From assembly GCA_045650705.1 (NCBI GenBank), contig JAZRRK010000020.1, positions 1 through 9,197 of the forward strand: a stretch of DNA of 9,197 nt, read 5' to 3'. The notes beneath the pieces are model-generated. The model had not been told where the DNA came from and did not search any database. It saw only the letters and a list, made by a program, of their open reading frames with translations. Positions 1 through 6,746 of the stretch are shown piece by piece. A program made the position numbers and the translations under genes. This DNA comes from UMGS1781 sp045650705 (lineage in GTDB: Bacteria > Bacillota > Clostridia > TANB77 > CAG-508). Position 1 is the stretch's first letter. Each line of letters opens with the position of its first letter.

Positions 1-1227
1 AAATTAAAAAATAATCAAAAAATAGATGATATTTGGATAGATGTATATAATTGGTATAACAAAAATGAATATTGGAAAAATAAATTAGAAAATAGTTTAA
101 AAGGATTAGAATATACAAATATTGCAGAAAAAATAAATGAAGAGATTATAAAAAGATTGTATGGTAATACTTTAAAAACTAGTATTTCAAGATTAGAACA
201 ATATCAAAAATGTCCATTTTCATTTCATTTAAAATATGGGTTAAAAATAAAAGAAAATGAAGAATATATAATAAAACCAATAGATACAGGTACATTCATG
301 CATGATGTTGTAGACACTTTTTTTGAAAAAGTACAAGACATACAAAGTATAGCAGAACAAGAAATAGAACAAATAATAAATGAAATAATAGATGAAAAAT
401 TAAAATTAGAAAAAAACTATATTTTTTCTAGTTCTGCAAAGTTTACAGTACTAACCAATAGACTTAAAAAAACTATTCTAGAGTCAATAAAATACATAGT
501 ATATCAAATGAAGTTAAGTGATTTTAGACCTTGTGGAAATGAAGAGGAATTTCATAAAAAAATAGACAATATTGAGATTGTAGGAAAAGTAGATAGAATT
601 GATATTGCAGAAAACGATGAAGGACAATTTATAAGAATAATAGACTATAAATCTTCAGAAAAAAATATAGATTTAAATCAAGTAATGGCAGGAACACAGA
701 TTCAACTTTTAACTTATATAGATGCAATATCAGAAAAAGAAAATAAAGAACCAGCAGGAGTATTATATTTTAATTTGATAGAGCCTATAATATCTGAAAA
801 TAGAAATTTAACAGATGAAGAAATTGAAGAAAAGATAAGAAAAAGCTTTAAAATGAAAGGATTAATTTTAGCAGACATTAAAGTAATAAAGATGATGGAC
901 AAGAAGATAGAAAAAGGTAGCTCAGATATAGTACCTGTATATCTTGATAAAGATGGAAATATAAGTAAGAGCCGTTCAAGTACAATTACAAAAGAGGAGT
1001 TTGTTGTTTTGCAAAAGAAAATAAGAAAAATAATAAAGCAGATTGCAAATGAAATTTTAAGTGGTAAAATAGATATAAAACCAATGTATGATAAAAAGAG
1101 TAAAACGGCGACTTGTAAATATTGTGAGTATAATACAATTTGCGGTTTTAATCCAAGTATTAATAAATACGAATATTTACAGAATAAATCTAAGGAAATG
1201 ATATTGGAGGAAATAAAAAATCAATAA
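1..1227 (+). CDS. addB: AddB, ATP-dependent helicase/nuclease subunit B (3' part only)
   Basis: The frame is open from base 1, so this is the C-terminal 408 residues of a protein that is about 1,150 residues in the family. The TTG at 157 is an internal leucine codon, not a start. AddB works with AddA to resect double-strand breaks for RecA-dependent repair in the cytoplasm. Numbered from base 1, the RecB-type nuclease domain shows the GKVDRID segment (Asp198), the DYKSS motif (Asp215, Lys217) and QLLTY (Gln235-Tyr239), as expected for a PD-(D/E)XK nuclease. Cys71 in the CPF segment plus Cys372, Cys375 and Cys381 (spacing C-x2-C-x5-C) match the four cysteines that hold the AddB [4Fe-4S] cluster. 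No residue of the nuclease site or cluster is missing. The next gene is coaD, 43 bases on, and not addA, which commonly follows addB. The identification is secure; the N-terminal helicase-like part lies outside the window. Confidence 0.95.
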   Translation, partial: KLKNNQKIDDIWIDVYNWYNKNEYWKNKLENSLKGLEYTNIAEKINEEIIKRLYGNTLKTSISRLEQYQKCPFSFHLKYGLKIKENEEYIIKPIDTGTFMHDVVDTFFEKVQDIQSIAEQEIEQIINEIIDEKLKLEKNYIFSSSAKFTVLTNRLKKTILESIKYIVYQMKLSDFRPCGNEEEFHKKIDNIEIVGKVDRIDIAENDEGQFIRIIDYKSSEKNIDLNQVMAGTQIQLLTYIDAISEKENKEPAGVLYFNLIEPIISENRNLTDEEIEEKIRKSFKMKGLILADIKVIKMMDKKIEKGSSDIVPVYLDKDGNISKSRSSTITKEEFVVLQKKIRKIIKQIANEILSGKIDIKPMYDKKSKTATCKYCEYNTICGFNPSINKYEYLQNKSKEMILEEIKNQ

Positions 1228-1270
1228 ATTATAAAATTAATTTATGCATTAAAGAAAGGATGGATAATAA

Positions 1271-1744
1271 ATGGAAACAATTGGATTTTATGCGGGTTCA
1301 TTTGACCCATTTACAAATGGACATTTAAGAATAGTAACAAAAGCAGCAGAATGTTTTAGTAAAGTAATTGTAGGTTTGGCATATAATGCAGAAAAAGAAA
1401 CAAGAATTGATAAAGAAAAAATGCGAGAAGCAATAGAAAAGTCAATTGCTGAATTAGACTTAAACAATGTAGAAGTAATTCTATACTCAGGTCTTACAGC
1501 AGATGAAGCAAAAAAATATGGAGCAAATATATTAATAAGGGGATTAAGAAACGGAACAGATTATCAATATGAAGAAAATATTGCAGAAACAAACGAAAAA
1601 ATTGCCGGATTAGATACATGTTATTTTAGAGCAGGAGATTTAGGGTATCTTTCATCTAGTTTGGTAATGGAATTATGGAAAAACAATGTAAACATTGAGC
1701 AATTTGTGCCCAAATATGTAGCAGAATTATTAAATGGAGGTTAA
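1271..1744 (+). CDS. coaD: phosphopantetheine adenylyltransferase (PPAT), divergent
   Basis: Transfers AMP from ATP to 4'-phosphopantetheine, giving dephospho-CoA, the fourth step of CoA synthesis from pantothenate. It is 157 residues, the usual length (about 160). Visible nucleotidyltransferase features are GSFDP (9-13), the TxGH motif with His18, Lys42, RGLR (90-93) with two arginines, DYQYE (97-101) and SSSLV (128-132), all at nearly the same numbers as in the E. coli enzyme. It departs from the family in places: HLR replaces the usual HLD after the catalytic histidine, and the stretch 117-127 (CYFRAGDLGYL) does not resemble the usual FLMPS...FIS segment. The start is supported by AAAGGA at 1255-1260, ten bases upstream. 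It is followed by coaE after one base, which strongly supports a CoA role. The alternative is a related adenylyltransferase of another specificity, which I think unlikely. Confidence 0.9.
   Translation: METIGFYAGSFDPFTNGHLRIVTKAAECFSKVIVGLAYNAEKETRIDKEKMREAIEKSIAELDLNNVEVILYSGLTADEAKKYGANILIRGLRNGTDYQYEENIAETNEKIAGLDTCYFRAGDLGYLSSSLVMELWKNNVNIEQFVPKYVAELLNGG
1736..1740 (+). promoter_or_regulatory. ribosome binding site of coaE, inside the coaD 3' end
   Basis: GGAGG lies within the last codons of coaD, five bases before ATG 1746. It decides the coaE start, because the alternative ATG at 1734 overlaps it and would have no binding site of its own. Confidence 0.8.
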
Positions 1745-1745
1745 T

Positions 1746-2327
1746 ATGATAATTGGAATTACTGGCAATTCTGGTACTGGAAAAACAGAAATTACAAAAA
1801 TACTGGCCGAAAAAATGGATGCAGAAATTATAGATGCAGATAAGATTGTTAAAGAAATGACAGAAATAGAAACAGAATATTTAATAAAAATAATCGAACT
1901 TTTTGGACAAGAGATTTTAAAAGAAAATAATAAATTAAATAGAAAAAAATTAGCAAAAATAATATATAATAATAATTTAAAAAGAGAAGAATTAAATAAA
2001 TTAACATTTAAATATATAGGCGAAAAAATAGAAGAAAAAACAAAAATATCAAAAAAACAAAATATAATAATTGATGCTCCATTATTATTTGAATGTAAAT
2101 TAGACAAACTATGTGATATCACTATTTCAGTTATTGCGAAAGAGAATATAAAAATAAATAGAATTTGTAAGAGAGATAATATTACTAAAGAAGAAGCAAA
2201 AGCGCGATTAGATATTCAAAAACAAGATAGATATTATATTGAAAAATCAAATTATATTATAGAAAATAACGGAAAAATAGAAGAAATAAATTTGGAGGAA
2301 ATATGTACCAAGATTGGAAAGAGTTAG
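1746..2327 (+). CDS. coaE: dephospho-CoA kinase
   Basis: Phosphorylates the 3'-hydroxyl of dephospho-CoA with ATP, the last step of CoA synthesis, and so uses the product of the gene just upstream. The 193-residue P-loop kinase is the normal size. Walker A is GNSGTGKT (7-14), where the family usually has GGIGSGKS. DAD (30-32), LFG (52-54), the LNRKKLAKII segment (64-73), DAPLLFE (110-116) and the lid segment with Arg139, Arg143 and Arg154 follow in family order. The His-Pro pair usual after the DR..L..I..F segment is not present (LTFKYI, 86-91). I chose ATG 1746 over the in-frame ATG 1734: GGAGG at 1736-1740 sits five bases before 1746 and overlaps 1734, and MIIGITG is the normal N-terminus. 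The gene begins one base after the coaD stop and its 3' end overlaps the glycosylase gene by 25 bases, suggesting translational coupling. Confidence 0.93.
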   Translation: MIIGITGNSGTGKTEITKILAEKMDAEIIDADKIVKEMTEIETEYLIKIIELFGQEILKENNKLNRKKLAKIIYNNNLKREELNKLTFKYIGEKIEEKTKISKKQNIIIDAPLLFECKLDKLCDITISVIAKENIKINRICKRDNITKEEAKARLDIQKQDRYYIEKSNYIIENNGKIEEINLEEICTKIGKS

Positions 2328-2851
2328 AAGAAGCTTGTAATAACTGTAAAAAATGCAAACTATGTAATGGCAGAAAAAATGTTGTAATAGGAATAGGCAA
2401 TAAAAATGCAAGGATAATGTTTATTGGAGAAGGCCCAGGAGCAGATGAAGACATACAAGGTATACCATTTGTTGGAAAAGCCGGTCAATTAATGAACAAA
2501 GCATTTGAAGGTACTGGAATAAAAAGAGAAGATGTGTATATTGCAAATATAGTAAAATGTAGACCTCCACAAAATAGAAATCCAGAAAAATCTGAAGCAG
2601 ATGAATGTAATGAATATATTGAGTCACAGATAAAATTAGTAAATCCAGAAATCATAGTATTATTAGGGAGTGTGGCACTAAAAAACATATTAGGTGAAGA
2701 GTATGGAATAACAGCAAGTAGAGGAAAATGGTTTGATAAAGATGGAATTAAAATACTCCCAACTTTCCATCCTGCAGCACTTTTAAGAGATGAAACTAAA
2801 AAAATATATTTTTGGAAGGATTTGAAAAAAATAAAAAGTGAGATAAAATAA
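2303..2851 (+). CDS. type-4 (iron-sulfur) uracil-DNA glycosylase
   Basis: Removes uracil, formed by cytosine deamination or dUTP incorporation, from DNA as the first step of base excision repair. The 182-residue protein has the family-4 marks. Motif A is GEGPGADED (42-50), followed by GIPFVGKAGQL (53-63) and the VKCRPPQNRNP segment (84-94). The C-terminal motif is HPAALLR with His156. Four cysteines suited to a [4Fe-4S] cluster are Cys15, Cys18, Cys86 and Cys102; extra cysteines at 12 and 21 make the N-terminal ligand set ambiguous. GGAGG at 2294-2298, four bases before the ATG, supports the start. The start lies inside coaE (25-base overlap), so translation is probably coupled. It is the last gene of the block and is followed at once by a hairpin terminator. 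It is not family 1 (Ung): the Ung GQDPYH motif is absent. Confidence 0.94.
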   Translation: MYQDWKELEEACNNCKKCKLCNGRKNVVIGIGNKNARIMFIGEGPGADEDIQGIPFVGKAGQLMNKAFEGTGIKREDVYIANIVKCRPPQNRNPEKSEADECNEYIESQIKLVNPEIIVLLGSVALKNILGEEYGITASRGKWFDKDGIKILPTFHPAALLRDETKKIYFWKDLKKIKSEIK

Positions 2852-2882
2852 AAAAACTTCATCAAGAACGATGAAGTTTTTT
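2851..2882. terminator. bidirectional rho-independent terminator between udg and htrA
   Basis: The arms at 2851-2862 and 2871-2882 are perfectly complementary over 12 base pairs, and C2863-G2870 can add a thirteenth, leaving a six-base loop. The A-run at the left foot and the T-run at the right foot give a U-tract on either strand. It starts at the last base of the glycosylase stop codon and lies 9 bases past the htrA stop, so it can end transcription from both sides. Confidence 0.92.
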
Positions 2883-2891
2883 CTTTAATTA

Positions 2892-4073
2892 TTAAGATTC
2901 TCCTAAAGTTATAGTTACAGTTTTTTCATTATTTTTTCTATAAAAAGTTATATCTACTTTATCTCCAATATTTTTTGTATCCTTAATAGCATTTAATTCA
3001 TCCATTGTCTCAACATTTTTACCATCAAATTTTACAATAATATCTCCTGGTTGTATACCTGCTTTTTCGGCAGCACTGTCAGACACAACGCTATTAACAT
3101 AGATACCTTTTGTTAAGCTATTTCTAATTGCAGTGGCTTCATCTAAATCTATACCAGAAATACCTACGAAAGGTCTAGCAACCTTACCATTCTCAATTAA
3201 TTCATTATAAATATCAATAGTATCGTTAATAGGAATAGCAAAGCTAACCCCTTCAATACCAGTTCCTGCTAATTTTAAAGTTGTAATTCCTATTACTTGA
3301 CCTTTACTATTTACAAGAGCTCCACCACTGTTACCAGAATTGATAGCGCAATCAGCTTGAATAACATTATAAACTGTACTGTCAACAGTCATTTCTCTAT
3401 TTAAAGCACTTACTATACCAGCAGTAACAGAACTTTGCAATCCGTAAGGATCTCCTACAGCTAAAACAAATTCACCTACCTGTACAGCACTTGAATCACC
3501 AAATTCTGCTGCAACTAAATCAGACTTATCAATTTTTAAAACGGCTAAATCTGTTTGTGAATCCGTTCCAACAATTGTTGCTGTATATTCAGTTTCATCA
3601 TTGTATAATGTAACAGTTACTGAAGTAGCATCTGAAACTTGATAAAAAGAAGATGAATCCGCAGAACTAATTACGTGATTATTAGTTAAAATGTATCCAT
3701 CACTAGAAATTATAACACCAGAACCTGAGCTACTAGCAGTTTGTGTTCTACCAAAATAATTTACTTCATACTCAACAGCAATACTTACAATAGAGGGTAA
3801 CACCTTGTTTGCAGCATAAATTGCAGTATCAGAATAATTTGTTAAAGAAACTTGAGTTAAATTTAAATTATTTAAATTAGAAGAAACTTGAGTAGTTTCA
3901 GTAGCAATATCAGTTTTATCAGGTGTAGTATTAATACTAGTATATATTAATACTGCACAAACAGCTCCAATTATTGCAGAAATAAATGAAATTAAAATAG
4001 TGGGAAAAATTGAGTTTCTGGAACTTTTATTATTATCATAATTAAATTTTCTAACAAAATCGTTATTATCCAT
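2892..4073 (-). CDS. membrane-anchored HtrA/DegP-like serine protease with PDZ domain
   Basis: A 393-residue S1C-family protease that degrades or refolds damaged proteins outside the membrane. In order it has a charged cytoplasmic N-terminus (1-21), one membrane segment (about 22-47) acting as an uncleaved anchor, a Ser/Thr/Asn-rich linker (48-80), a trypsin-like domain (about 84-290) and one PDZ domain (about 300-391). The catalytic triad is visible: His133 in TNNHV, Asp175 in TDLAVLKI and Ser249 in NSGNSGG. Small departures are GDPYG (207-211) where GNPxG is usual, and Cys242 beside the active-site loop. This layout matches HtrA, HtrB and YyxA of Bacillus; sequence alone does not say which. 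GGAGG (plus-strand CCTCC, 4081-4085) sits seven bases before the ATG. It is transcribed alone, convergent with the glycosylase gene and divergent from the pilin-like gene. No CssR-type control site was recognised. Confidence 0.95.
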   Translation of the reverse strand: MDNNDFVRKFNYDNNKSSRNSIFPTILISFISAIIGAVCAVLIYTSINTTPDKTDIATETTQVSSNLNNLNLTQVSLTNYSDTAIYAANKVLPSIVSIAVEYEVNYFGRTQTASSSGSGVIISSDGYILTNNHVISSADSSSFYQVSDATSVTVTLYNDETEYTATIVGTDSQTDLAVLKIDKSDLVAAEFGDSSAVQVGEFVLAVGDPYGLQSSVTAGIVSALNREMTVDSTVYNVIQADCAINSGNSGGALVNSKGQVIGITTLKLAGTGIEGVSFAIPINDTIDIYNELIENGKVARPFVGISGIDLDEATAIRNSLTKGIYVNSVVSDSAAEKAGIQPGDIIVKFDGKNVETMDELNAIKDTKNIGDKVDITFYRKNNEKTVTITLGES

Positions 4074-4096
4074 ATAATGACCTCCACATTTATATT

Positions 4097-4105
4097 ATTA
4101 TACCA
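4097..4105 (-). promoter_or_regulatory. proximal htrA promoter, extended -10 (TGGTATAAT)
   Basis: Read on the - strand, this is a perfect TATAAT with a TGn extension. The best -35 is weak: TTAAGT at 4121-4126, with an 18-base spacer. Transcription from it would begin near 4090, giving a leader of about 17 bases that just includes the GGAGG at 4081-4085. Position and match make it a credible sigma-A promoter, though the region is very A+T-rich. Confidence 0.6.
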
Positions 4106-4139
4106 AAAATATAATATTAAACTTAAAAAACAATTAAAT

Positions 4140-4174
4140 AATATGCATTAGTATAAAATATATTATAGCATATT
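4140..4174. repeat. inverted repeat in the htrA upstream region, possible operator
   Basis: AATATGC (4140-4146) and GCATATT (4168-4174) are perfect 7-base inverted arms 21 bases apart. They flank the -10 box and predicted start of the distal htrA promoter, a position where a dimeric regulator could act. The arms are short and A+T-rich, so coincidence is a real alternative, and no known regulator site is recognised. Confidence 0.3.
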
Positions 4175-4190
4175 TCAAAATAAGTTTAAA
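4162..4190 (-). promoter_or_regulatory. distal htrA promoter (TTTAAA - 17 - TGC TATAAT)
   Basis: On the - strand there is TTTAAA (4185-4190), a 17-base spacer and TATAAT (4162-4167) with a TGn extension. The -35 matches the consensus at four of six bases, the -10 at all six, and the spacing is optimal. Its start would fall near 4155, giving a leader of about 80 bases. One arm of an inverted repeat (4168-4174) lies between its two boxes. The region is so A+T-rich that chance matches are possible. Confidence 0.5.
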
Positions 4191-4224
4191 GAATTAAATA
4201 ATAAGAATTTTTTGGTATTTCATA

Positions 4225-4253
4225 TTGAAAAAAAGAGTTAATACATATATAAT
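4225..4253 (+). promoter_or_regulatory. sigma-A promoter of the pilin-like gene (TTGAAA - 17 - TATAAT)
   Basis: TTGAAA at 4225-4230 and TATAAT at 4248-4253 are separated by exactly 17 bases: five of six and six of six matches to consensus. A/T-rich sequence upstream (about 4196-4216) could act as an UP element. The start would be near 4260, giving a leader of about 26 bases that contains the purine-rich site GAGGG (4271-4275). This is the best promoter match I found in the window. Confidence 0.8.
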
Positions 4254-4285
4254 ATAAAGGAAATTTAAGAGAGGGATGTATAAGA

Positions 4286-4735
4286 ATGAAGAAAGAAAAT
4301 GGAATAACCGTAATAACACTAATTATAATGATTGTAGTAATTGTTGTTGCTGTAGTTACAGGATTCAAATATGCAAAAGAATACTATGTTAAACAAGAAA
4401 ATGAAGACATAAAAGCAGAAATGTTAGCAATACAAAGTGTTATTACAGGCATAAAAAATAAACATACTGTAGATGAAGAAAATAATAAACTAATTGGAAC
4501 AAAAATTGATTTAGAAAATAATACTACAGAATATAAAATTACAGAGAACTTTAAAAAATGCTTAAAAGAACAAGAAAATTCAGATCTATATATCTTAAAT
4601 AATGAAGAATTAAAAGAACATGGAATAAATGATATAAATGTAAATAAAACAGAATTTTATGTGGTAGATTACAATTCAGAAGAAATATTTTATTCATTAG
4701 GAATAAATGGTAAATACAAATTGTCAGAATTATAA
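4286..4735 (+). CDS. small pilin-like protein with type IV prepilin-type N-terminus
   Basis: A 149-residue protein of unrecognised function. It starts with the short positive leader MKKENG followed by a 20-residue hydrophobic stretch (7-26, beginning ITVITLII). This is the layout of a type IV prepilin signal cleaved after Gly6, as seen in many clostridial pilin-like proteins. The usual glutamate at mature position 5 is threonine here (Thr11). The hydrophobic stretch leads into a likely amphipathic helix (about 28-58), then a polar Lys/Glu/Asn-rich C-terminal half with one cysteine (Cys92) and no recognised domain. GAGGG at 4271-4275, ten bases upstream, supports ATG 4286; the ATG at 4276 is in another frame. 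The gene has its own strong promoter and is followed by a hairpin. No prepilin peptidase, assembly ATPase or other pilin is in view. A simple N-anchored membrane protein is the alternative. Confidence 0.7.
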   Translation: MKKENGITVITLIIMIVVIVVAVVTGFKYAKEYYVKQENEDIKAEMLAIQSVITGIKNKHTVDEENNKLIGTKIDLENNTTEYKITENFKKCLKEQENSDLYILNNEELKEHGINDINVNKTEFYVVDYNSEEIFYSLGINGKYKLSEL

Positions 4736-4744
4736 TATAAAATA

Positions 4745-4780
4745 ATCCATCACATTTATTGATGATGGATATTTTACTTT
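4745..4780 (+). terminator. probable rho-independent terminator after the pilin-like gene
   Basis: ATCCATCA (4745-4752) and TGATGGAT (4763-4770) form a perfect 8-base-pair stem with a ten-base loop. A T-rich tail with two interruptions (4772-4780) follows. It lies nine bases past the stop codon at 4733-4735. The short stem and broken T-tract suggest partial read-through into rnhB, for which I see no clear promoter of its own. Confidence 0.65.
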
Positions 4781-4798
4781 AAAAAAATAGGTGATTAT

Positions 4799-5425
4799 AT
4801 GAATGAAAAAGAAAAAGCAAGATTAATAATGTTAAAAGAGTTTGAAGATAGATTATATAAAAGTGGATTAAAATATGTAGCAGGGATAGATGAAGCAGGA
4901 CGAGGACCTCTTGCAGGGCCAGTAGTTGTAGGAATTGTAATTATGAAACCAGATTCATTCATAGAGGGGATTAATGACTCAAAAAAAATATCAGAAAAAA
5001 AGAGAGAAATGCTATATGAAAAAATAACAGAAGAAGCTATAGATTGGGCAGTCGGAATAGTAGACCAAAAAGAGATAGATGAAATAAACATATTAAATGC
5101 TACGAAAAAGGCTTTAACTAGTGCGATATCTAATTTAAAAGTTAAACCAGACAGAATATTGGTAGATGCATTAGAAAATATAGACACTTGTAGAATTCCA
5201 TATACATCAATAATAAAAGGGGATGCTAAAGTATATAGCATTTCAGCAGCTTCAATTATAGCAAAAGTTACTAGGGATAGGATAATGAAAGAATATGACG
5301 ACGTTTATCCAGAATATGGATTCGGAGGTCATAAAGGATACGGAACAGCAAAACATATGCAAGCAATAAGAGAATATGGACCATGCCCATTACATAGAAA
5401 AACTTTTATAAAAAATATAAAATAA
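4799..5425 (+). CDS. rnhB: ribonuclease HII
   Basis: Cuts the RNA strand of RNA-DNA hybrids and incises DNA at single misincorporated ribonucleotides, starting ribonucleotide excision repair in the cytoplasm. The 208 residues are within the family range and carry the four acidic metal ligands: Asp31 and Glu32 in GIDEAGRGPLAGP, Asp123 in LVDAL, and Asp142 in KGDAK. They are followed by the family segment AASIIAKVTRD (150-160) and the C-terminal HKGYGT and HRKTF motifs. The GRG that follows Asp-Glu is characteristic of type 2 enzymes and fits HII and not HIII. AGGTGA at 4789-4794, four bases before the ATG, supports the start. The pdp gene begins 15 bases after its stop, so the two are probably co-transcribed. 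Confidence 0.96.
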   Translation: MNEKEKARLIMLKEFEDRLYKSGLKYVAGIDEAGRGPLAGPVVVGIVIMKPDSFIEGINDSKKISEKKREMLYEKITEEAIDWAVGIVDQKEIDEINILNATKKALTSAISNLKVKPDRILVDALENIDTCRIPYTSIIKGDAKVYSISAASIIAKVTRDRIMKEYDDVYPEYGFGGHKGYGTAKHMQAIREYGPCPLHRKTFIKNIK

Positions 5426-5440
5426 AAAGAGGTGGATAAT

Positions 5441-6742
5441 ATGAATATTCAAGAAATAATATCTAAAAAAAGGGATAAACAAGAATTAAACAAAGAAGAA
5501 ATTAAATATTTTATACAAGAATACATAAAAGGGAATGTAACAGATTATCAAGCTGCAGCATTAATAATGGCAATATACATAAATGGAATGACTTATGAAG
5601 AAACTACAGAACTAACTTTACAGATGGCTCACTCAGGTGAAATACTAGACTTATCAGAATTAGGAAAAATGGTAGTAGACAAACATAGCACAGGGGGAGT
5701 TGGAGACAAAATAACCATTGTATTAATGCCAATAATTGCATCACTTGGTATACCAGTAGCAAAAATGTCTGGAAGAGGTTTAGGTTTTACTGGTGGAACA
5801 GTAGATAAATTAGAGTCAATTCCAGGATATAATACACAAATGGAATTAGAGAATTTTATAGAAAGTGTAAAGAAAATAGGTATAAGTGTAATTGGCCAAA
5901 CATCTAATTTAGCTCCAGCGGATAAAAAGCTATATGCATTAAGAGATAGTATAGCATGTGTAGATAATAAACCTTTAATTGCTTCAAGTATAATGAGCAA
6001 AAAAATAGCGGCAGGAGCTCAAAAAATTATATTAGATGTAACAGTTGGAAGCGGTGCATTTATGAAGACAAAAGAAGACGCAATAGAAATATCTAAAATA
6101 ATGAAAAATATCGGTGATTTGGCAAATCGAGAGACAGTATGCGTATTAACAAATATGGATGAACCAGTAGGAAAAGCAGTAGGAAACACTTTAGAAATAT
6201 TAGAAACCATTGAATGCCTAAAAGGAAAAATACCAGAAGATATAAAAGAAATAATATTAGGAATAGGAAGCTATATAATAAAATTGGCAGGAGAGGGTAA
6301 TAATATAGAAGAAAACAAAAATAGAATTATGGAAAACATTCAAAATGGAAAAGCATATAATAAATTTTTAGAATTAGTAAAAAATCAAAATGGAAATATT
6401 GAATATATAGAAAATCCAGAAAAGTTTGAAAAGGCAAAATATATAATGCCTGTAATTTCAGAGAAAAAAGGATATATAGAAAAATTAAATGCAGAAAAAG
6501 TAGGAGTAGCATCAGTAAACTTAGGTGCAGGGCGAATAAAAAAGGAAGATGGAATAGACCATGCCGTAGGAATATGGCTAGAAAAGAAAATATCAGACAA
6601 AGTAGAAGCAGGAGAAACTTTAGCATATGTACACGCAAATGATGAAGAAAAAGGCAAACAAGCAGTTGAAGAAATAAAAAATGCATATAAAATAGTAGAA
6701 ATGCCAGTTAATAGGGAAAAATATATACTAGACGTGATTTAG
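5441..6742 (+). CDS. pdp: pyrimidine-nucleoside phosphorylase
   Basis: Splits uridine, thymidine or deoxyuridine with phosphate into free base and (deoxy)ribose 1-phosphate, a salvage step in the cytoplasm. I chose ATG 5441 over the in-frame GTG at 5432, because AGGTGG at 5430-5435 is its ribosome site; this gives 433 residues, the same length as Bacillus Pdp. The phosphate loop KHSTGGVGD (81-89), SGRGLG (110-115), GGTVDKLESIPG (118-129) and the base-binding Arg168, Ser183 and Lys187 are all present. Lys108 just before the SGRGLG loop is as in Bacillus Pdp, whereas E. coli thymidine phosphorylase has Met there, so a broad pyrimidine specificity is likelier than strict thymidine use. Two usually conserved positions differ: Phe116 for the His of GHTGGT, and Thr201 for the Lys of DVK. 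No deoC, cdd or nucleoside transporter is adjacent. Confidence 0.94.
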   Translation: MNIQEIISKKRDKQELNKEEIKYFIQEYIKGNVTDYQAAALIMAIYINGMTYEETTELTLQMAHSGEILDLSELGKMVVDKHSTGGVGDKITIVLMPIIASLGIPVAKMSGRGLGFTGGTVDKLESIPGYNTQMELENFIESVKKIGISVIGQTSNLAPADKKLYALRDSIACVDNKPLIASSIMSKKIAAGAQKIILDVTVGSGAFMKTKEDAIEISKIMKNIGDLANRETVCVLTNMDEPVGKAVGNTLEILETIECLKGKIPEDIKEIILGIGSYIIKLAGEGNNIEENKNRIMENIQNGKAYNKFLELVKNQNGNIEYIENPEKFEKAKYIMPVISEKKGYIEKLNAEKVGVASVNLGAGRIKKEDGIDHAVGIWLEKKISDKVEAGETLAYVHANDEEKGKQAVEEIKNAYKIVEMPVNREKYILDVI

Positions 6743-6746
6743 TGTA

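Noticed and set aside
157..159. TTG as the start of a 356-residue protein
   Set aside because: The frame is open back to base 1 and the sequence around it is conserved AddB; there is no ribosome binding site, so TTG is an internal leucine codon.
2485..2865. Long antisense open frame opposite the uracil-DNA glycosylase gene
   Set aside because: Its product is a low-complexity Phe/Ser/Ile-rich translation of the reverse of a clear gene, and it runs through the terminator hairpin; I saw no ribosome site. Similar antisense frames opposite coaE, rnhB, pdp and pcrA were dropped for the same reason.
4074..4285. Riboswitch or small RNA in the divergent intergenic region
   Set aside because: The predicted leaders are short (about 17, 26 and 80 bases), and no conserved stem or known aptamer pattern could be seen in the A+T-rich sequence.
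5432..5434. GTG as the start of pdp
   Set aside because: The GTG is part of the ribosome binding sequence AGGTGG that serves ATG 5441, and the family N-terminus begins at the later ATG.
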